This document shows, in pieces, positions 42,323-51,530 of a stretch of 64,000 nucleotides of DNA. A program made the translations under genes and the position numbers. Position 1 is the first letter of the stretch; every line of letters begins with the position of its first letter. The notes beneath the pieces are model-generated. The model saw only the letters and a list, made by a program, of their open reading frames with translations, was not told the origin of the DNA and made no database searches. The stretch comes from Cognataquiflexum rubidum. Lineage in GTDB: Bacteria; Bacteroidota; Bacteroidia; Cytophagales; Cyclobacteriaceae. Location of the stretch: positions 1-64,000 of the forward strand of contig NZ_JAKZAL010000019.1 in NCBI RefSeq assembly GCF_022538115.1, written 5' to 3'.

Positions 42323-43447
42323 ATGAAGAAAATATTGAAAATAGTGCTTTGGACCTTGGTCCTACTTCTGGTGGTAACAGGGAGTTTGGCATATTATGTA
42401 AGCAGACAGATGGGCAGTTTGGATTCCTTGGAAGACCGCAAGGCAAGGTTCTCCGGGTTGTCGTATTATGATGCAGATGCTGATGCGTTTATAAGTCCGG
42501 AGACATTGCCCTATTATCCGGACCAAACCACCGGAGGCGATTCAGGTCCTGCGCGGTTTTTTAAAAGATCCCCAAATGCCCCTGAGTTTACGCTACCCAA
42601 AAAGACGGTTACCAAATCTGATTTTTCAGAAACCCCCTCGGATTTTGCAGCCTATTGGTTGGGGCACTCTACATTTATTCTTGAGCTTGACGGGAAGCGG
42701 ATTTTATTCGATCCGGTTTTTGAAAATGGAGGTCCCCTACCCTTTATTTTGAGAAGGTTTGATGCCTCTCCCATCAAAAGAGAGGAACTGCCTGAGCTTG
42801 ATATCGTGGTTATTACCCATGACCATTACGATCATTTGGAGGCGGCCACCATCAGATACCTGGCATCTATAAACACTGAATTTATTGTGCCTTTGGGTTT
42901 AGGCAGCAGGTTGGAAGGCTGGGGTATTCAGAAAAACAACATCAGCGAGTTGGGTTGGCATGAAGCCAAGACTGTTGGTTCGTTGCAAATCACTGCCCTT
43001 CCGGGAATCCACTACACGAGCAGGAGTTTTGATGATAGGAATAAAACCCTTTGGGCTTCTTTTGCCATTAAGGGTGAAGAGAAAAACCTATTTGTAAGTG
43101 GCGATACCGGCTACGGCACGCACCTGAAAGACATCGGAGAAAAATACGGTCCTTTTGATATGGCTTTTGTAGAAATAGATGGCTGGAACAAAGGATGGCC
43201 TTTGACCCACCTTTTCCCGGATCAGGCAGTTCAGTTATGTCAGGATATCAATACACAAGTCATGTTTCCGATACATTGGGGCGTCTTTGATTTGGCTATG
43301 CACCCTTGGGATGAATCTATCAAAATGGTAGCTGATATGGCAGCAGCAAATAACCTCGAACTGGTGACACCCCTAATGGGCGAAAAAGTCATACCCGGCC
43401 TTAGCCTAACCAATCATTGGTGGGAAATAAAAAATAGGGGCAGATAG
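42323..43447 (+). CDS. Membrane-anchored MBL-fold hydrolase, UlaG/NAPE-PLD-like
   Basis: An N-terminal helix (ILKIVLWTLVLLLVVTGSLAYYV) anchors a metallo-beta-lactamase-fold domain. Metal ligands are visible: GHSTFILEL strand, THDHYDHLE (HxHxDH), the ITALPGIHYTSR His, SGDTGY, and PIHWGVFDLA His. Length of 374 residues and the YWLGHSTFILELDGKRILFDPVF pattern match the NAPE-hydrolysing phospholipase D / UlaG branch. Lipid or lactone substrates are possible. The gene ends in a terminator hairpin that begins before its stop. Confidence 0.88.
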   Translation: MKKILKIVLWTLVLLLVVTGSLAYYVSRQMGSLDSLEDRKARFSGLSYYDADADAFISPETLPYYPDQTTGGDSGPARFFKRSPNAPEFTLPKKTVTKSDFSETPSDFAAYWLGHSTFILELDGKRILFDPVFENGGPLPFILRRFDASPIKREELPELDIVVITHDHYDHLEAATIRYLASINTEFIVPLGLGSRLEGWGIQKNNISELGWHEAKTVGSLQITALPGIHYTSRSFDDRNKTLWASFAIKGEEKNLFVSGDTGYGTHLKDIGEKYGPFDMAFVEIDGWNKGWPLTHLFPDQAVQLCQDINTQVMFPIHWGVFDLAMHPWDESIKMVADMAAANNLELVTPLMGEKVIPGLSLTNHWWEIKNRGR

Positions 43448-43472
43448 CTTGTCGCTTGCCCCTGTTATTTTT
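43432..43472 (+). terminator. Terminator of the MBL-fold gene
   Basis: GGGGCA (43437-43442) and TGCCCC (43457-43462) with flanking AATA/TGTT partial pairing, then TTATTTTTA. The left arm overlaps the last codons. The right half recurs at 45082-45116. Confidence 0.7.
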
Positions 43473-43490
43473 AGCTAAGGTCAATATTTT
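43455..43490. repeat. Direct repeat, left copy, flanking the toxin-antitoxin pair
   Basis: CTTGCCCCTGTTATTTTTAG then CTAAGGTCAATATTTT; matched by 45082-45116 (one or two differences in the T run). 1627 bp apart, same orientation. Confidence 0.8.
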
Positions 43491-43626
43491 CGCTTAACTC
43501 CTTCTAATTTCAAATTGGATTTTTAATCAGGTGAGACAAACCGAAATTTGAACGCTTCTATTCGGAAGTTTCTCAAACAGCAGTTGAAACCAAAACCAAT
43601 CTTTCAATTCCACTTTTCCAAACCCA

Positions 43627-44625
43627 TCAAACCGCCTTAAGTTCTAGTGCATATTCATAGGAAATAAATTGTTTGCCATGAACATTCTCCAACCAACCTT
43701 TTTCAAGATGACTGGTCTCAACTATCCCATTGGTGGAAACATCTTTGAACTGGGTCTTTATTTTTTCAAGCGTTTCTAATTCTTCTTTTGAAAAGATTTC
43801 TGGATTGAAAAGTCTGTCTTTTCTTCCCACCAGTTTTTCTATCCTTATTCCATCATGCTTATCTTCATATTTAATGTCTATAACATCGTCTTCTGATAGG
43901 TTTTCAAAAATTGTCTCAAACATATTAGGTACAGGTCCATAGTTTATTGCCTTGTACTTTAATCCGCTTATAGAATTTCCAAAATATTTGAAATAAGAGA
44001 AATCTGCATAAAATAACAGCTTATTCATCTTCGTCTTGAAGCATGGAACCTCGTGTGAAAAAAACACTACCATTTCAACTAGTTTCTCTAGGTTTGGCTT
44101 AGTGTAGCCTGTTAAAACAGAAGCTTCGCCATCTCCCAGCAGATAATTATCAAGGTTAATTAGTTTTAATTTTTCTGATGAAATCAATCGATCTATTCTC
44201 TTTACCAGTTCGGCTTTAGTATTGTCAGATTTAGGATTCCAATCCTCTACCAAAGCCTTAAACTTATATGGATCCCGAGCCAGTTTAATTAAGTTTGCAT
44301 TTGCCAAGGAAGGAAGTTCCCCTTTCTCATAAAGTCCGTATGTGTTTTGACCGAAACCCATAATTTCTCCCATCCTGATAGCGGATAAACCATACTTGTC
44401 CCTTATTTCAATAATCTCTTCGCGCTGAGGAATGTGATTTTTTGCTCTGTAGGCATGTTCAACCATTAATAGATTAAATTCATCTAATTCTGTTGTCGTG
44501 AATTTTTCTCCTGTTTCCTCACATAGATAAAATTGAAATCTTATTCTGATTTCCTCCTTCCGAAAAGTAACAGTTCGTGCTTCATGCTTTAATGGCATTT
44601 CTTTGCCAGTTAATGGACTTTTCAT
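43627..44625 (-). CDS. Panacea (DUF4065/SocA-like) antitoxin with MqsA-like HTH
   Basis: The 332-residue protein combines an N-terminal zinc-finger-like YgiT/MqsA start (SPLTGKEMPLKHEARTVTFRKEE), an HTH of the MqsA type (SAIRMGEIMGFGQNTYGLYEKGELPS), and a C-terminal Panacea/DUF4065 domain (KMNKLLFYADFSYFKYFGNSISGLKYKAINYGPVP). Panacea is the antitoxin domain known for pairing with many unrelated toxins. The HTH suggests autoregulation. It overlaps the toxin gene by 4 bp. A relic of the same 3' end lies at 40686-40757. Confidence 0.9.
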   Translation of the reverse strand: MKSPLTGKEMPLKHEARTVTFRKEEIRIRFQFYLCEETGEKFTTTELDEFNLLMVEHAYRAKNHIPQREEIIEIRDKYGLSAIRMGEIMGFGQNTYGLYEKGELPSLANANLIKLARDPYKFKALVEDWNPKSDNTKAELVKRIDRLISSEKLKLINLDNYLLGDGEASVLTGYTKPNLEKLVEMVVFFSHEVPCFKTKMNKLLFYADFSYFKYFGNSISGLKYKAINYGPVPNMFETIFENLSEDDVIDIKYEDKHDGIRIEKLVGRKDRLFNPEIFSKEELETLEKIKTQFKDVSTNGIVETSHLEKGWLENVHGKQFISYEYALELKAV

Positions 44626-44996
44626 AAAATCGCTGTTTTAAAAGGGTATTTTATTTTTCGCTCGGCAAAATGAAAAGAAATGCATAGAACATTTAATCCC
44701 GGTATTCCTTTAGTAATCTTAATGTAGATTTCCTGCCCTTTTACAATTTTCCCAAAGACCCACATTTCTTTGGTGCCGTACATTTCTTCCGGTTTAGGAC
44801 CTTCTGCATAATCTTCAGCAATTAATTCTTCTAGAATTTGCTCACGATCCTTAGGACGGATATCAAGTTGGGTGAGGGTTTCAAAGTTTTTTCCTCTGTC
44901 ATCCAAGAAGACCACTCCCCAAAACTTCATTTTTATCTTAAAATCCTTTAAGAATTCATCGACTTTTTCTTTGGATGTTTTTTGCAAAGGTATCAC
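44622..44996 (-). CDS. Toxin partner of the Panacea antitoxin, MqsR/RelE-like
   Basis: The 124-residue product is first in the pair, its stop overlapping the antitoxin start (ATGA). The segment REQILEELIAEDYAEGP, MWVFGKIVKGQEIYIKI and VLCISFHFAERKIKYPF resembles MqsR and the wider BECR/RelE-like mRNA interferases (DxY, MW.FG..V.G..VYIKI..., VCISFH). It probably cleaves mRNA on or off the ribosome. The upstream region has TAAATTTG on the minus strand (45014-45021) as a -7 candidate and a bidirectional terminator before that. Confidence 0.8.
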   Translation of the reverse strand: MIPLQKTSKEKVDEFLKDFKIKMKFWGVVFLDDRGKNFETLTQLDIRPKDREQILEELIAEDYAEGPKPEEMYGTKEMWVFGKIVKGQEIYIKITKGIPGLNVLCISFHFAERKIKYPFKTAIL

Positions 44997-45013
44997 GATA
45001 AAGTTTTAAAAAA

Positions 45014-45021
45014 CAAATTTA
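45014..45021 (-). promoter_or_regulatory. -7 promoter element of the toxin-antitoxin pair
   Basis: Minus-strand TAAATTTG matches TAnnTTTG and lies 18 bp before the toxin ATG, giving a short leader. No clear -33 TTG at the right distance. Confidence 0.4.
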
Positions 45022-45054
45022 ATAAATAAAATTAACCTTTAAAGTGTATTTTAT

Positions 45055-45100
45055 AAAAAAACAGGGTCATGTAGTATTTCACTTGCCCCTGTTTTTTTTG
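45055..45100. terminator. Bidirectional terminator between the VPS10-like and toxin genes
   Basis: AAAACAGGG and CCCTGTTTT arms with about 20 nt loop; A-run on the left and T-run on the right serve both strands. It insulates the toxin-antitoxin genes from the large gene upstream. Its right half is the right copy of the flanking direct repeat (45082-45116). Confidence 0.7.
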
Positions 45101-45127
45101 CTAAGGTCAATATTTTGGCCTTTTCCT

Positions 45128-48100
45128 TTAATCCATTTTTCTATTTGGCGTGTAAGGTGCTCCTGCTTTTTCCAGCTTCACCTCAAAGTCCGCCAATTCA
45201 TTGTAAAAGGCTGAAGCATCTTTCAAATATTGGTCAAACTCACTTTGTGCGATTTCAATACTGCGTCTGTGTGTTGCTGTTGGAGGCTCAGTGGTATTCC
45301 AATGGCCATAAATCACAACTCCTACCCTGTTCATGATTGAAGGGGAAGTGGACTCATCCTTGCTTTGAAGCACTCTGTCTCCAAATAGTACAGTTCTCAG
45401 GTTAAATAAAGAGGTATTCAGTGCTGTCAATTGTGTAAATAAGTCAGGAGATGCATTTGGAGTTTTTGTCAATGCCGCTTTGATATAACGAAGCTTTTCA
45501 CCGGCCTCACCCAATTGGCTGGCAGCACTTGAGGCTCTTCGGGAAAGGTCACTGGTTTGCTTTTTAAAAGCCGCCATCGCTTCATAATCATCACCTGTCG
45601 GATGAACAGGTTTCACCATGAACTCCTGCGGGTCTCCTTGAAGCTCCAGTTTTCCATTTTTTATCACATAGAGATCGACACTGTATTTCCCGGGCGCTAC
45701 CAAAGGTCCTTGAGGATCACTTACCCAAGGTGGTTGGAAGGCAGGAACGCTGAGTTCGATAGGGTCGGGCGGAGAAAGTCTCAGATCCCAACTTACCCGA
45801 TGCAAGCCTGTTTTCGCTACCCCTTCGATCCAACGGACGGCCTCCCCGCTTTTATCCCGTACCAAAAGCATGACACTTGGTTCTTCTTCGATAGACTCCC
45901 CCCTCAGTTGATCCCAACCGGGAAAAGGAATGCTGGCTTTTTGCTCGTTGAGCTTCTTTTCCGATTCTTTCCGCACAGCTTTTTCTGTTTTGGGAAGATC
46001 ATTGATGAAATAGGTGAATACTGCTCCGAAAGGTGGGTTATCGCTTACAAAACTGGTGGAACCCTGAGAAGGCATTCCTTTGGCCTGCATGGGTTCGTTA
46101 GGGACATACCACCAAGCATCTCTCACCGGCATGACCACATTTGAATTGGCATTGGCCAATTTGTTGATCTCCCTCAAAGGAGAATAATCATCCAAAACAT
46201 AAATCCCGCGCCCAAAACTTGCCCCTACCAAATCATTGTCTCTGGCATGAAGGGCAAGATCCCTGAAAGGAATTGTGGGAACTCCTGCATTCAGCTTGGT
46301 CCAATTGACGCCCTTATTCACAGAAAAATAAATCCCGTACTCTGTTCCGATGAAAAGCAAATTTTCATCTACATGGTCCTGTTTGATCACCCAAACAAGC
46401 GTATTGACAGGCAAGTCTCCTACAATAGAACGCCAGGTTTTTCCTTTGTCTGTACTGATGAAAACATAAGAAGAATAATCTCCCAATTGGTGCGCATCGG
46501 CTGCGGCAAATACCGTATTGACATCATGGGAAGAGGCTTCGATATTGTTAATGAAGGTAAGTGCAGGAACCTTGGGCAGGCTTCCACTTTTCCTCCAGTT
46601 TTGCCCATCATCTTCGGTCACATGAATCAGGCCATCATCCGAGCCGGCATAGAGTAATCCTGCTTGTAGGGTTGATTCCGAAATTGTGGTCAAGGTGGCA
46701 AATTTCGACATGGCACCGTTGTCATACAGTGCGTCAATACTTGGTACACGGCCCATCATTTCCAGTTCATACCTACCGAGGTTGGTGGTCAGGTCACCGC
46801 TGATCGCCTTCCATGAATTACCGCGATCGGTACTTTTCCAAACCCGCTGTGATCCAAAATAAATTGTTTTATGATCATGGGGACTTACCTGAATGGGGCT
46901 ATCCCAGTTCCATCTTTCGGGAGGGTCATTGGGTTCAGGTTGTGGCTGAATATTCAATATTTCTAGGGTGGTTCTATTGTGACGGTGTAATTCGCCTTGT
47001 TGAATTTCCATATACACAATATTGGGATCTTTGGGATCGAAAGCCACATCGTAGCCATCCGCCCCCAAGGGGACATACCAGTCCTGATTGCGCACGCCCT
47101 CTACATTGGTCGTTCTGGAAGGACCTAACAAAGTTCCAAGATCTTGCGCTCCCACTACCACATTATAAAAAGGCTCAGTATTATCGAGTCCTACCTTATA
47201 AAATTGTGAGACAGGCAGGTTCGGGAAGTGACGCCAGGTAGATCCTTCATCAAAAGATTCATACAATCCTCCGTCTGTTCCTACTATCAAATGCTGTCCA
47301 TTGGCAGGATTAATCCACAAAGCGTGGTTATCGCTGTGTTTCGTTCTTCCGGTTTCGGCATAATCGAATGTCTTTCCCCCATCACGGGTTACATTTATAA
47401 AAACATCCATCTGGTAAACCAGGTCCGGATTGGTGGGTGAAGCTTCAATCTCCTGATAATAGTGAGGCCCGGTTCCCCCTGAAATATAACTGTTGCGCTT
47501 TTGCCAGCTTTCCCCTTTATCGGTGGACCGGTAGAATCCCCTATTTGCATTGTCTGCTTCTATGGTCGCATATACTATTTGTGGATTGGCCGGAGTAACT
47601 GCCAAACCTATTTTTCCCATGTCACCTTGAGGCAATCCCGCATTTATCCTTCTCCAGCTCTCGCCACCATCCATGGATTTATATATCCCGGACTTCGGAC
47701 CTCCACCAAGTAGGGCCCAGGTTTTTCTTCTTCTTTGATAGGCTGCAGCATAGATCACATCAGGGTTTGAGGGGTCAAATTCCGCATCAGTGACTCCAGT
47801 ATCTGCATCTATTTCAAGGACTAATTGCCAGGTCTTGCCACCATCTTTGGTTTTATACAATCCCCGCTCCCCTCCTGAAGACCATAATGGGCCTTCGGCT
47901 GCCACATAGACCACCTCAGAATTTCTAGGGTCTATTAAAATTCTACTTATATGCTCGGAATTTTTCAATCCCATCTGCTTCCAAGTAGCGCCTCCATCTA
48001 TGCTTTTGTACACCCCATCTCCCCAGCCTACATGCCGGCCACTGACATTCTCGCCTGTACCTACCCAGACCACTTCGGGATTATTGGGATCCAAAGCAAC

Positions 48101-48397
48101 TGTACCAATGGAATAAGAGGCCTGGGCATCAAAAACAGGTGTCCAGGTAGTTCCACTGTTGGTAGTTTTCCACAAACCACCTGAGCCAACTGCCACATAC
48201 CACATACTGCTATGGATAGGGTTGATGGCAATATCTGCAATTCTGCCACCCATTAATGCCGGACCAATGCCTCTCAGCTCTAGCCCCTTAGCTACCTGAG
48301 CGGCCATATCCTTTTGATTGGATTGAGCCCAGACAGGAAAACTGTTTATTGAAAAGAGAAGAAGAGTTGTGAATAGAAGACCTATGGTTTTTTGCAT
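45128..48397 (-). CDS. Secreted VPS10/BNR-repeat (sortilin-like) protein, paralogue 1
   Basis: A signal peptide (MQKTIGLLFTTLLLFSINSFPVWAQ) precedes about 750 residues of beta-propeller with repeated Asp-box motifs: SGGLWKTTNSGTTW, GDGVYKSIDGGATW, RGLYKTKDGGKTW, SGIYKSMDGGESW, RGFYRSTDKGESW, RVWKSTDRGNSW, and so on, in the manner of the VPS10/sortilin fold and GH74-like xyloglucanases. A C-terminal 250 residues contain an Ig-like stretch (VSWDLRLSPPDPIELSVPAFQPPW) and a helical end (KKQTSDLSRRASSAASQLGEAG). Bacteroidota members are called glycosyl hydrolases in databases, but no catalytic pair is certain. A related gene of nearly equal size is at 58453-61623. Confidence 0.88.
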   Translation of the reverse strand: MQKTIGLLFTTLLLFSINSFPVWAQSNQKDMAAQVAKGLELRGIGPALMGGRIADIAINPIHSSMWYVAVGSGGLWKTTNSGTTWTPVFDAQASYSIGTVALDPNNPEVVWVGTGENVSGRHVGWGDGVYKSIDGGATWKQMGLKNSEHISRILIDPRNSEVVYVAAEGPLWSSGGERGLYKTKDGGKTWQLVLEIDADTGVTDAEFDPSNPDVIYAAAYQRRRKTWALLGGGPKSGIYKSMDGGESWRRINAGLPQGDMGKIGLAVTPANPQIVYATIEADNANRGFYRSTDKGESWQKRNSYISGGTGPHYYQEIEASPTNPDLVYQMDVFINVTRDGGKTFDYAETGRTKHSDNHALWINPANGQHLIVGTDGGLYESFDEGSTWRHFPNLPVSQFYKVGLDNTEPFYNVVVGAQDLGTLLGPSRTTNVEGVRNQDWYVPLGADGYDVAFDPKDPNIVYMEIQQGELHRHNRTTLEILNIQPQPEPNDPPERWNWDSPIQVSPHDHKTIYFGSQRVWKSTDRGNSWKAISGDLTTNLGRYELEMMGRVPSIDALYDNGAMSKFATLTTISESTLQAGLLYAGSDDGLIHVTEDDGQNWRKSGSLPKVPALTFINNIEASSHDVNTVFAAADAHQLGDYSSYVFISTDKGKTWRSIVGDLPVNTLVWVIKQDHVDENLLFIGTEYGIYFSVNKGVNWTKLNAGVPTIPFRDLALHARDNDLVGASFGRGIYVLDDYSPLREINKLANANSNVVMPVRDAWWYVPNEPMQAKGMPSQGSTSFVSDNPPFGAVFTYFINDLPKTEKAVRKESEKKLNEQKASIPFPGWDQLRGESIEEEPSVMLLVRDKSGEAVRWIEGVAKTGLHRVSWDLRLSPPDPIELSVPAFQPPWVSDPQGPLVAPGKYSVDLYVIKNGKLELQGDPQEFMVKPVHPTGDDYEAMAAFKKQTSDLSRRASSAASQLGEAGEKLRYIKAALTKTPNASPDLFTQLTALNTSLFNLRTVLFGDRVLQSKDESTSPSIMNRVGVVIYGHWNTTEPPTATHRRSIEIAQSEFDQYLKDASAFYNELADFEVKLEKAGAPYTPNRKMD

Positions 48398-48723
48398 AAC
48401 AGATTCGGTTAAATCGAAGAAAAAGGTACAAGAAAAATCAATTTCTCTTTAACCATTTACAAAAAAAGTCTTAAAAACTTCCAATCAGAGGTTTTGCCTA
48501 CCATTTCATTGTCTGCCTGGGTAAATTCCGTTTAGCCTACAGATTCAATCCCCCTTTTACCCTTCCCCTCCCGATTCCAAAAATGGATTTAATTGGATTC
48601 TGCCTACCTTTTCTCTCCAATATTTTTCATGTTCAATAAAAATATTTTGTTTAAGGATATATTTTTATTGTTTATCAATAAATAATATTTATGTTTGTGA
48701 CATCAATTTAAACTTTAACCAAA
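48398..48723. other. Intergenic region between divergent genes
   Basis: Holds a weak, truncated family R fragment (about 48500-48600, CCCCCTTTTACCCTTCCC) and the promoter at 48668-48697. Nothing else seen. Confidence 0.5.
48668..48697 (+). promoter_or_regulatory. Bacteroidota-type promoter of the DUF2975 gene
   Basis: TTG (48668-48670), 19 bp, then TATGTTTG (48690-48697), an exact TAnnTTTG. It is 26 bp before the ATG at 48724. Confidence 0.65.
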
Positions 48724-49260
48724 ATGTCAAAAAACAGCAACTTCGTATTTAAATTCCTAAGTGTAGTGGCTTGGGTGATCTTCGTCGGCTTGTGCATTGA
48801 AGCCGGAGCATTGATTGTCAATTTTGTGTACAGTCTTTTCAAGCCTGAAATTATCGCTTACCTCTATGAAAAGCTTGACTTAAGTGACATGTATAGCCGC
48901 AGTAAATGGGCTTATTACGGCATGTACAGTTTCATCATGGTAATCTCGGTTTTGAAAGCGTACCTGTTTTATATCGTCAGCATCCTTGTTACCAAACTTG
49001 ATATGTCTAAGCCCTTCAGTTCATTTGTTTCAAAACAGATTTCATTAATCAGTTACTTCACTTTTTCCATAGGTATATCGAGTTTCATCGCGCGACAAAC
49101 AGCTAAAAACCTGCTTCATAGAGGCTACGAAATCGACCAACTCGATAAGTTTTGGGTAGACAGTGAGGCTTTTATTTTGATGGCAGCTGTCGTCTACGTC
49201 ATTGCTACTATCTTCAAAAAAGGAATTGAGTTACAAAACGAACAAGACTTAACCGTATAA
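48724..49260 (+). CDS. DUF2975 membrane protein
   Basis: The 178-residue protein has four hydrophobic segments (residues 8-35, 62-86, 95-118, 150-170) in the DUF2975 layout, with KPFSSFVSKQISLISYFTFSIGISSF as the conserved middle. DUF2975 genes are nearly always followed by a tiny XRE-type regulator gene, as here, 4 bp downstream. The protein is thought to be a membrane partner that may sequester or signal to that regulator; no biochemical function is known. A clear TAnnTTTG promoter precedes it. Confidence 0.88.
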   Translation: MSKNSNFVFKFLSVVAWVIFVGLCIEAGALIVNFVYSLFKPEIIAYLYEKLDLSDMYSRSKWAYYGMYSFIMVISVLKAYLFYIVSILVTKLDMSKPFSSFVSKQISLISYFTFSIGISSFIARQTAKNLLHRGYEIDQLDKFWVDSEAFILMAAVVYVIATIFKKGIELQNEQDLTV

Positions 49261-49263
49261 ACC

Positions 49264-49473
49264 ATGGCAATCATTGTGAATTTGGATGTAATGATGGCAA
49301 AGCGGAAAATGTCGCTCAATGAATTGTCAGAAAAAGTGGAACTGACTCTTTCCAATCTCTCGATCTTAAAAACCGGGAAAGCGAAAGCCATACGTTTCAG
49401 TACTTTGGAAGCAATCTGCCAAGCTTTGGACTGCCAACCGGGAGATATCCTGGAATTTGTCGAAGACAAATAA
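49264..49473 (+). CDS. Small XRE (Cro/C1) HTH regulator
   Basis: The 69-residue protein is a single HTH_26-type domain: IIVNLDVMMAKRKMSLNELSEKVELTLSNLSILKTGKAKAIRFSTLEAICQALDCQPGDILEF. This is the standard partner of DUF2975 proteins and probably represses the shared promoter at 48668-48697. Spacing of 3-4 bp from the membrane gene indicates co-translation. Confidence 0.92.
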   Translation: MAIIVNLDVMMAKRKMSLNELSEKVELTLSNLSILKTGKAKAIRFSTLEAICQALDCQPGDILEFVEDK

Positions 49474-49533
49474 AATGTGACTACAGCTATTCAAAAGAGA
49501 ATTTATCTGGGTTTCGATGAATACTAAATTGAG

Positions 49534-49968
49534 GTGAAAAGTATCATAAATAATATCATCATTCAACTGACAGGCAAGCCAAGGATTTTGTTTTTGGTGG
49601 ATAGCGTGGGGGCATTGCTCACCACGCTTTCCTTGTTTGTGGTCTTAAGAACTTTCCATGAATTGATCGGAATGCCGGTTTCAGTGTTGACTTACCTTTC
49701 GATCCTATCTGCCTGTTTTTGTATTTATTCGGCTTCGTGCTTTCTCTTCTTAAAACGGAATTGGGTGCCGTTTATCTGGGTAATTGGAATTGCCAATTTG
49801 CTCTATTGTTTTTTGACTTTGGGGCTTGTCCTCGTCTATTTTCCGCAACTTACAGCCTTAGGGATTGCGTACTTTTTGGGGGAAATAATGATAGTTGGCG
49901 TTCTTGTGTATATCGAGCTTCGTGTTGCGAAGGCAATAATGAAAACAAGAACAAGTGAAAATCTCTAA
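49534..49968 (+). CDS. Unknown four-helix membrane protein
   Basis: Begins with GTG at 49534 and encodes 144 residues with four hydrophobic segments (FLVDSVGALLTTLSLFVVL, VLTYLSILSACFCIYSASCFLFL, FIWVIGIANLLYCFLTLGLVLVYF, LGIAYFLGEIMIVGVLVYI). It follows the XRE gene by 60 bp on the same strand. Family not named; such integral proteins are common beside DUF2975 pairs. A short basic C-terminus (KAIMKTRTSENL) faces the cytoplasm. Confidence 0.65.
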   Translation: MKSIINNIIIQLTGKPRILFLVDSVGALLTTLSLFVVLRTFHELIGMPVSVLTYLSILSACFCIYSASCFLFLKRNWVPFIWVIGIANLLYCFLTLGLVLVYFPQLTALGIAYFLGEIMIVGVLVYIELRVAKAIMKTRTSENL

Positions 49969-50203
49969 CAGCTAGACTGTCAAATCCATAAATTCACTTC
50001 GGGTTCTATTAAAGCAATCCAATTGCAAAAGTTCTTGGCATTGGCTTGATAAATTGTGCATGGTAAGAATTGGAAATACAGCCAAAAAATTTATCTTTAA
50101 ACAAAGTAAAACACCAGCATTCATATTGGTATCGGTTCATTTTGCATGGATATCCGCATTTTTTGTTTCACACAATATTTGATCACGATTTTAAAAAAAT
50201 ATC

Positions 50204-51109
50204 ATGGCTGACCAAAAAGATTTAGATTTTACCTATACCACCATCGACGAAATCTTCCGACTCAGCATGGGAGAAACAGGAGATTACAGCGGTGCCAAAT
50301 ATGATGGTGATTTTTCAATGACCTTGGAAGAGGCCCAAAAAGCAAAGCAAAAATTTATCGCCGACAGTCTGCATATCAAAAAGGGCAGCAAAGTCCTTGA
50401 CATGGCCTGTGGTTGGGCACCTTTTACCCGATATATTACAGATGATAGAGGTGCGGAAAGTATAGGATTGACGCTGTCTCAGGGTCAGGCAAATGCATGC
50501 CAAAAGAATGGCTATAATGTCTTGGTAAAAGATTGCCGTTATGTAAAACCTGAGGATTTTGGGGTTTTTGACGCCATCGTCTGCATTGGTGGGTTAGAAC
50601 ATTTCTGTTCGGTGGAAGATTGGAAAGCGGGCAAGCAGGAACAGGTGTATCGTGATTTTTTCAAGACAGTCTACGATTTGCTACCTGTTGGGGGAAGGTT
50701 TTACATGCAGACCATGACATTCAGTAAGAATATGGTCGAATTTGAAGAAATGGATGTGAATGCGGAAAAAGGATCGCCCGCCCATATTATGGCCTTGATG
50801 GTAAAACAATTTCCCGGTTCGTGGCTTCCCTATGGTCCCGAAATGGTGATCAATTGCGCACAGCCCGGATTCAAATTGATTTCCAAAAGCAGTGGACGAC
50901 TGGATTATATCGAAACCATTGCCCAATGGCGCAAAAAATTCAGAAAGTTTCATCTCAAAAAATATTTGCTCTATCTCTCACTGCTTCCTAGGTATTTTAC
51001 AGATAAAGAATTCAGGCACTTGGTTGAAGTTTTCAAAATAAGTCCAAACAAGGTTTGTTTTGAAAAGGAAGTCATGGATCATTTTCGGTTGGTATTTGAA
51101 AAAGTATAG
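50204..51109 (+). CDS. SAM-dependent methyltransferase, CFA-synthase-like
   Basis: The 301-residue enzyme matches the cyclopropane-fatty-acyl-phospholipid synthase / mycolic-acid methyltransferase group: DYSGAKYDGDFSMTLEEAQKAKQKFIADSL before the Rossmann core, motif I KVLDMACGWAPFTRYI (with MACGWAP rather than IGCGWGG), GLTLSQGQANAC, FDAIVCIGGLEHF, and YMQTMTFS. It probably methylates an unsaturated lipid or related acceptor. The N-terminal lipid-binding part of E. coli CFA synthase is missing, as in many short relatives. It is monocistronic and directly precedes the second A/B repeat array. Confidence 0.85.
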   Translation: MADQKDLDFTYTTIDEIFRLSMGETGDYSGAKYDGDFSMTLEEAQKAKQKFIADSLHIKKGSKVLDMACGWAPFTRYITDDRGAESIGLTLSQGQANACQKNGYNVLVKDCRYVKPEDFGVFDAIVCIGGLEHFCSVEDWKAGKQEQVYRDFFKTVYDLLPVGGRFYMQTMTFSKNMVEFEEMDVNAEKGSPAHIMALMVKQFPGSWLPYGPEMVINCAQPGFKLISKSSGRLDYIETIAQWRKKFRKFHLKKYLLYLSLLPRYFTDKEFRHLVEVFKISPNKVCFEKEVMDHFRLVFEKV

Positions 51110-51129
51110 GTTTTTTTTAGAATCTATTA

Positions 51130-51297
51130 AAGCCCCGAAGCGGGCGAAAGAACAGTAGCTATGGGCAAGGTGCTTCACTAAATCCTGTACTTTGGAAAGT
51201 CTATATACACCGCAGCCCATGGTTAAGAATGGGAACGAATAAGGGATTTCGGTCACGAATCTTCCATGAAGGAGAATTCTCAAATACCGAAATGGTT
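51130..51297 (+). repeat. Structured repeat family A, copy A5
   Basis: AGCCCCGAAGCGGGC, GCTATGGGCAAGGTGC pairing with ACCGCAGCCCATGG (one T-G type pair), GGATTTCGGTCACGAATC with CAAATACCGAAATGG. Starts 20 bp after the methyltransferase stop. Confidence 0.88.
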
Positions 51298-51332
51298 TGA
51301 ATGAATTTTAAAAGTTAGGTCTTTTGGATTAC

Positions 51333-51497
51333 AGCCCCGAAGTGGGCGCAATAACAATAGCCGTGGGCAAGGTGCTTTACTGAATTTTTACTTTGGAAAG
51401 TCTATATGCACCGTAGCCCATGGTAAGTTTTAAGGGCGTTTGGTATTTCGGTCACGAATCTTATAAGTAAGAGAATCTCAAATACCGAAATGGTTGG
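51333..51497 (+). repeat. Structured repeat family A, copy A6
   Basis: AGCCCCGAAGTGGGC, CCGTGGGCAAGGTGC with GCACCGTAGCCCATGG, GGTATTTCGGTCACGAATC with CAAATACCGAAATGG. The complete second hairpin is kept. Confidence 0.88.
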
Positions 51498-51530
51498 GAT
51501 TAATTTACAAAGCAAAGACTTTTGGATTAC

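Noticed and set aside
44984-44996. Second -7 element (TACCTTTG) at the toxin start codon
   Set aside because: It lies within the first codons of the toxin gene and no later start codon is suitable, so it is probably coincidental.
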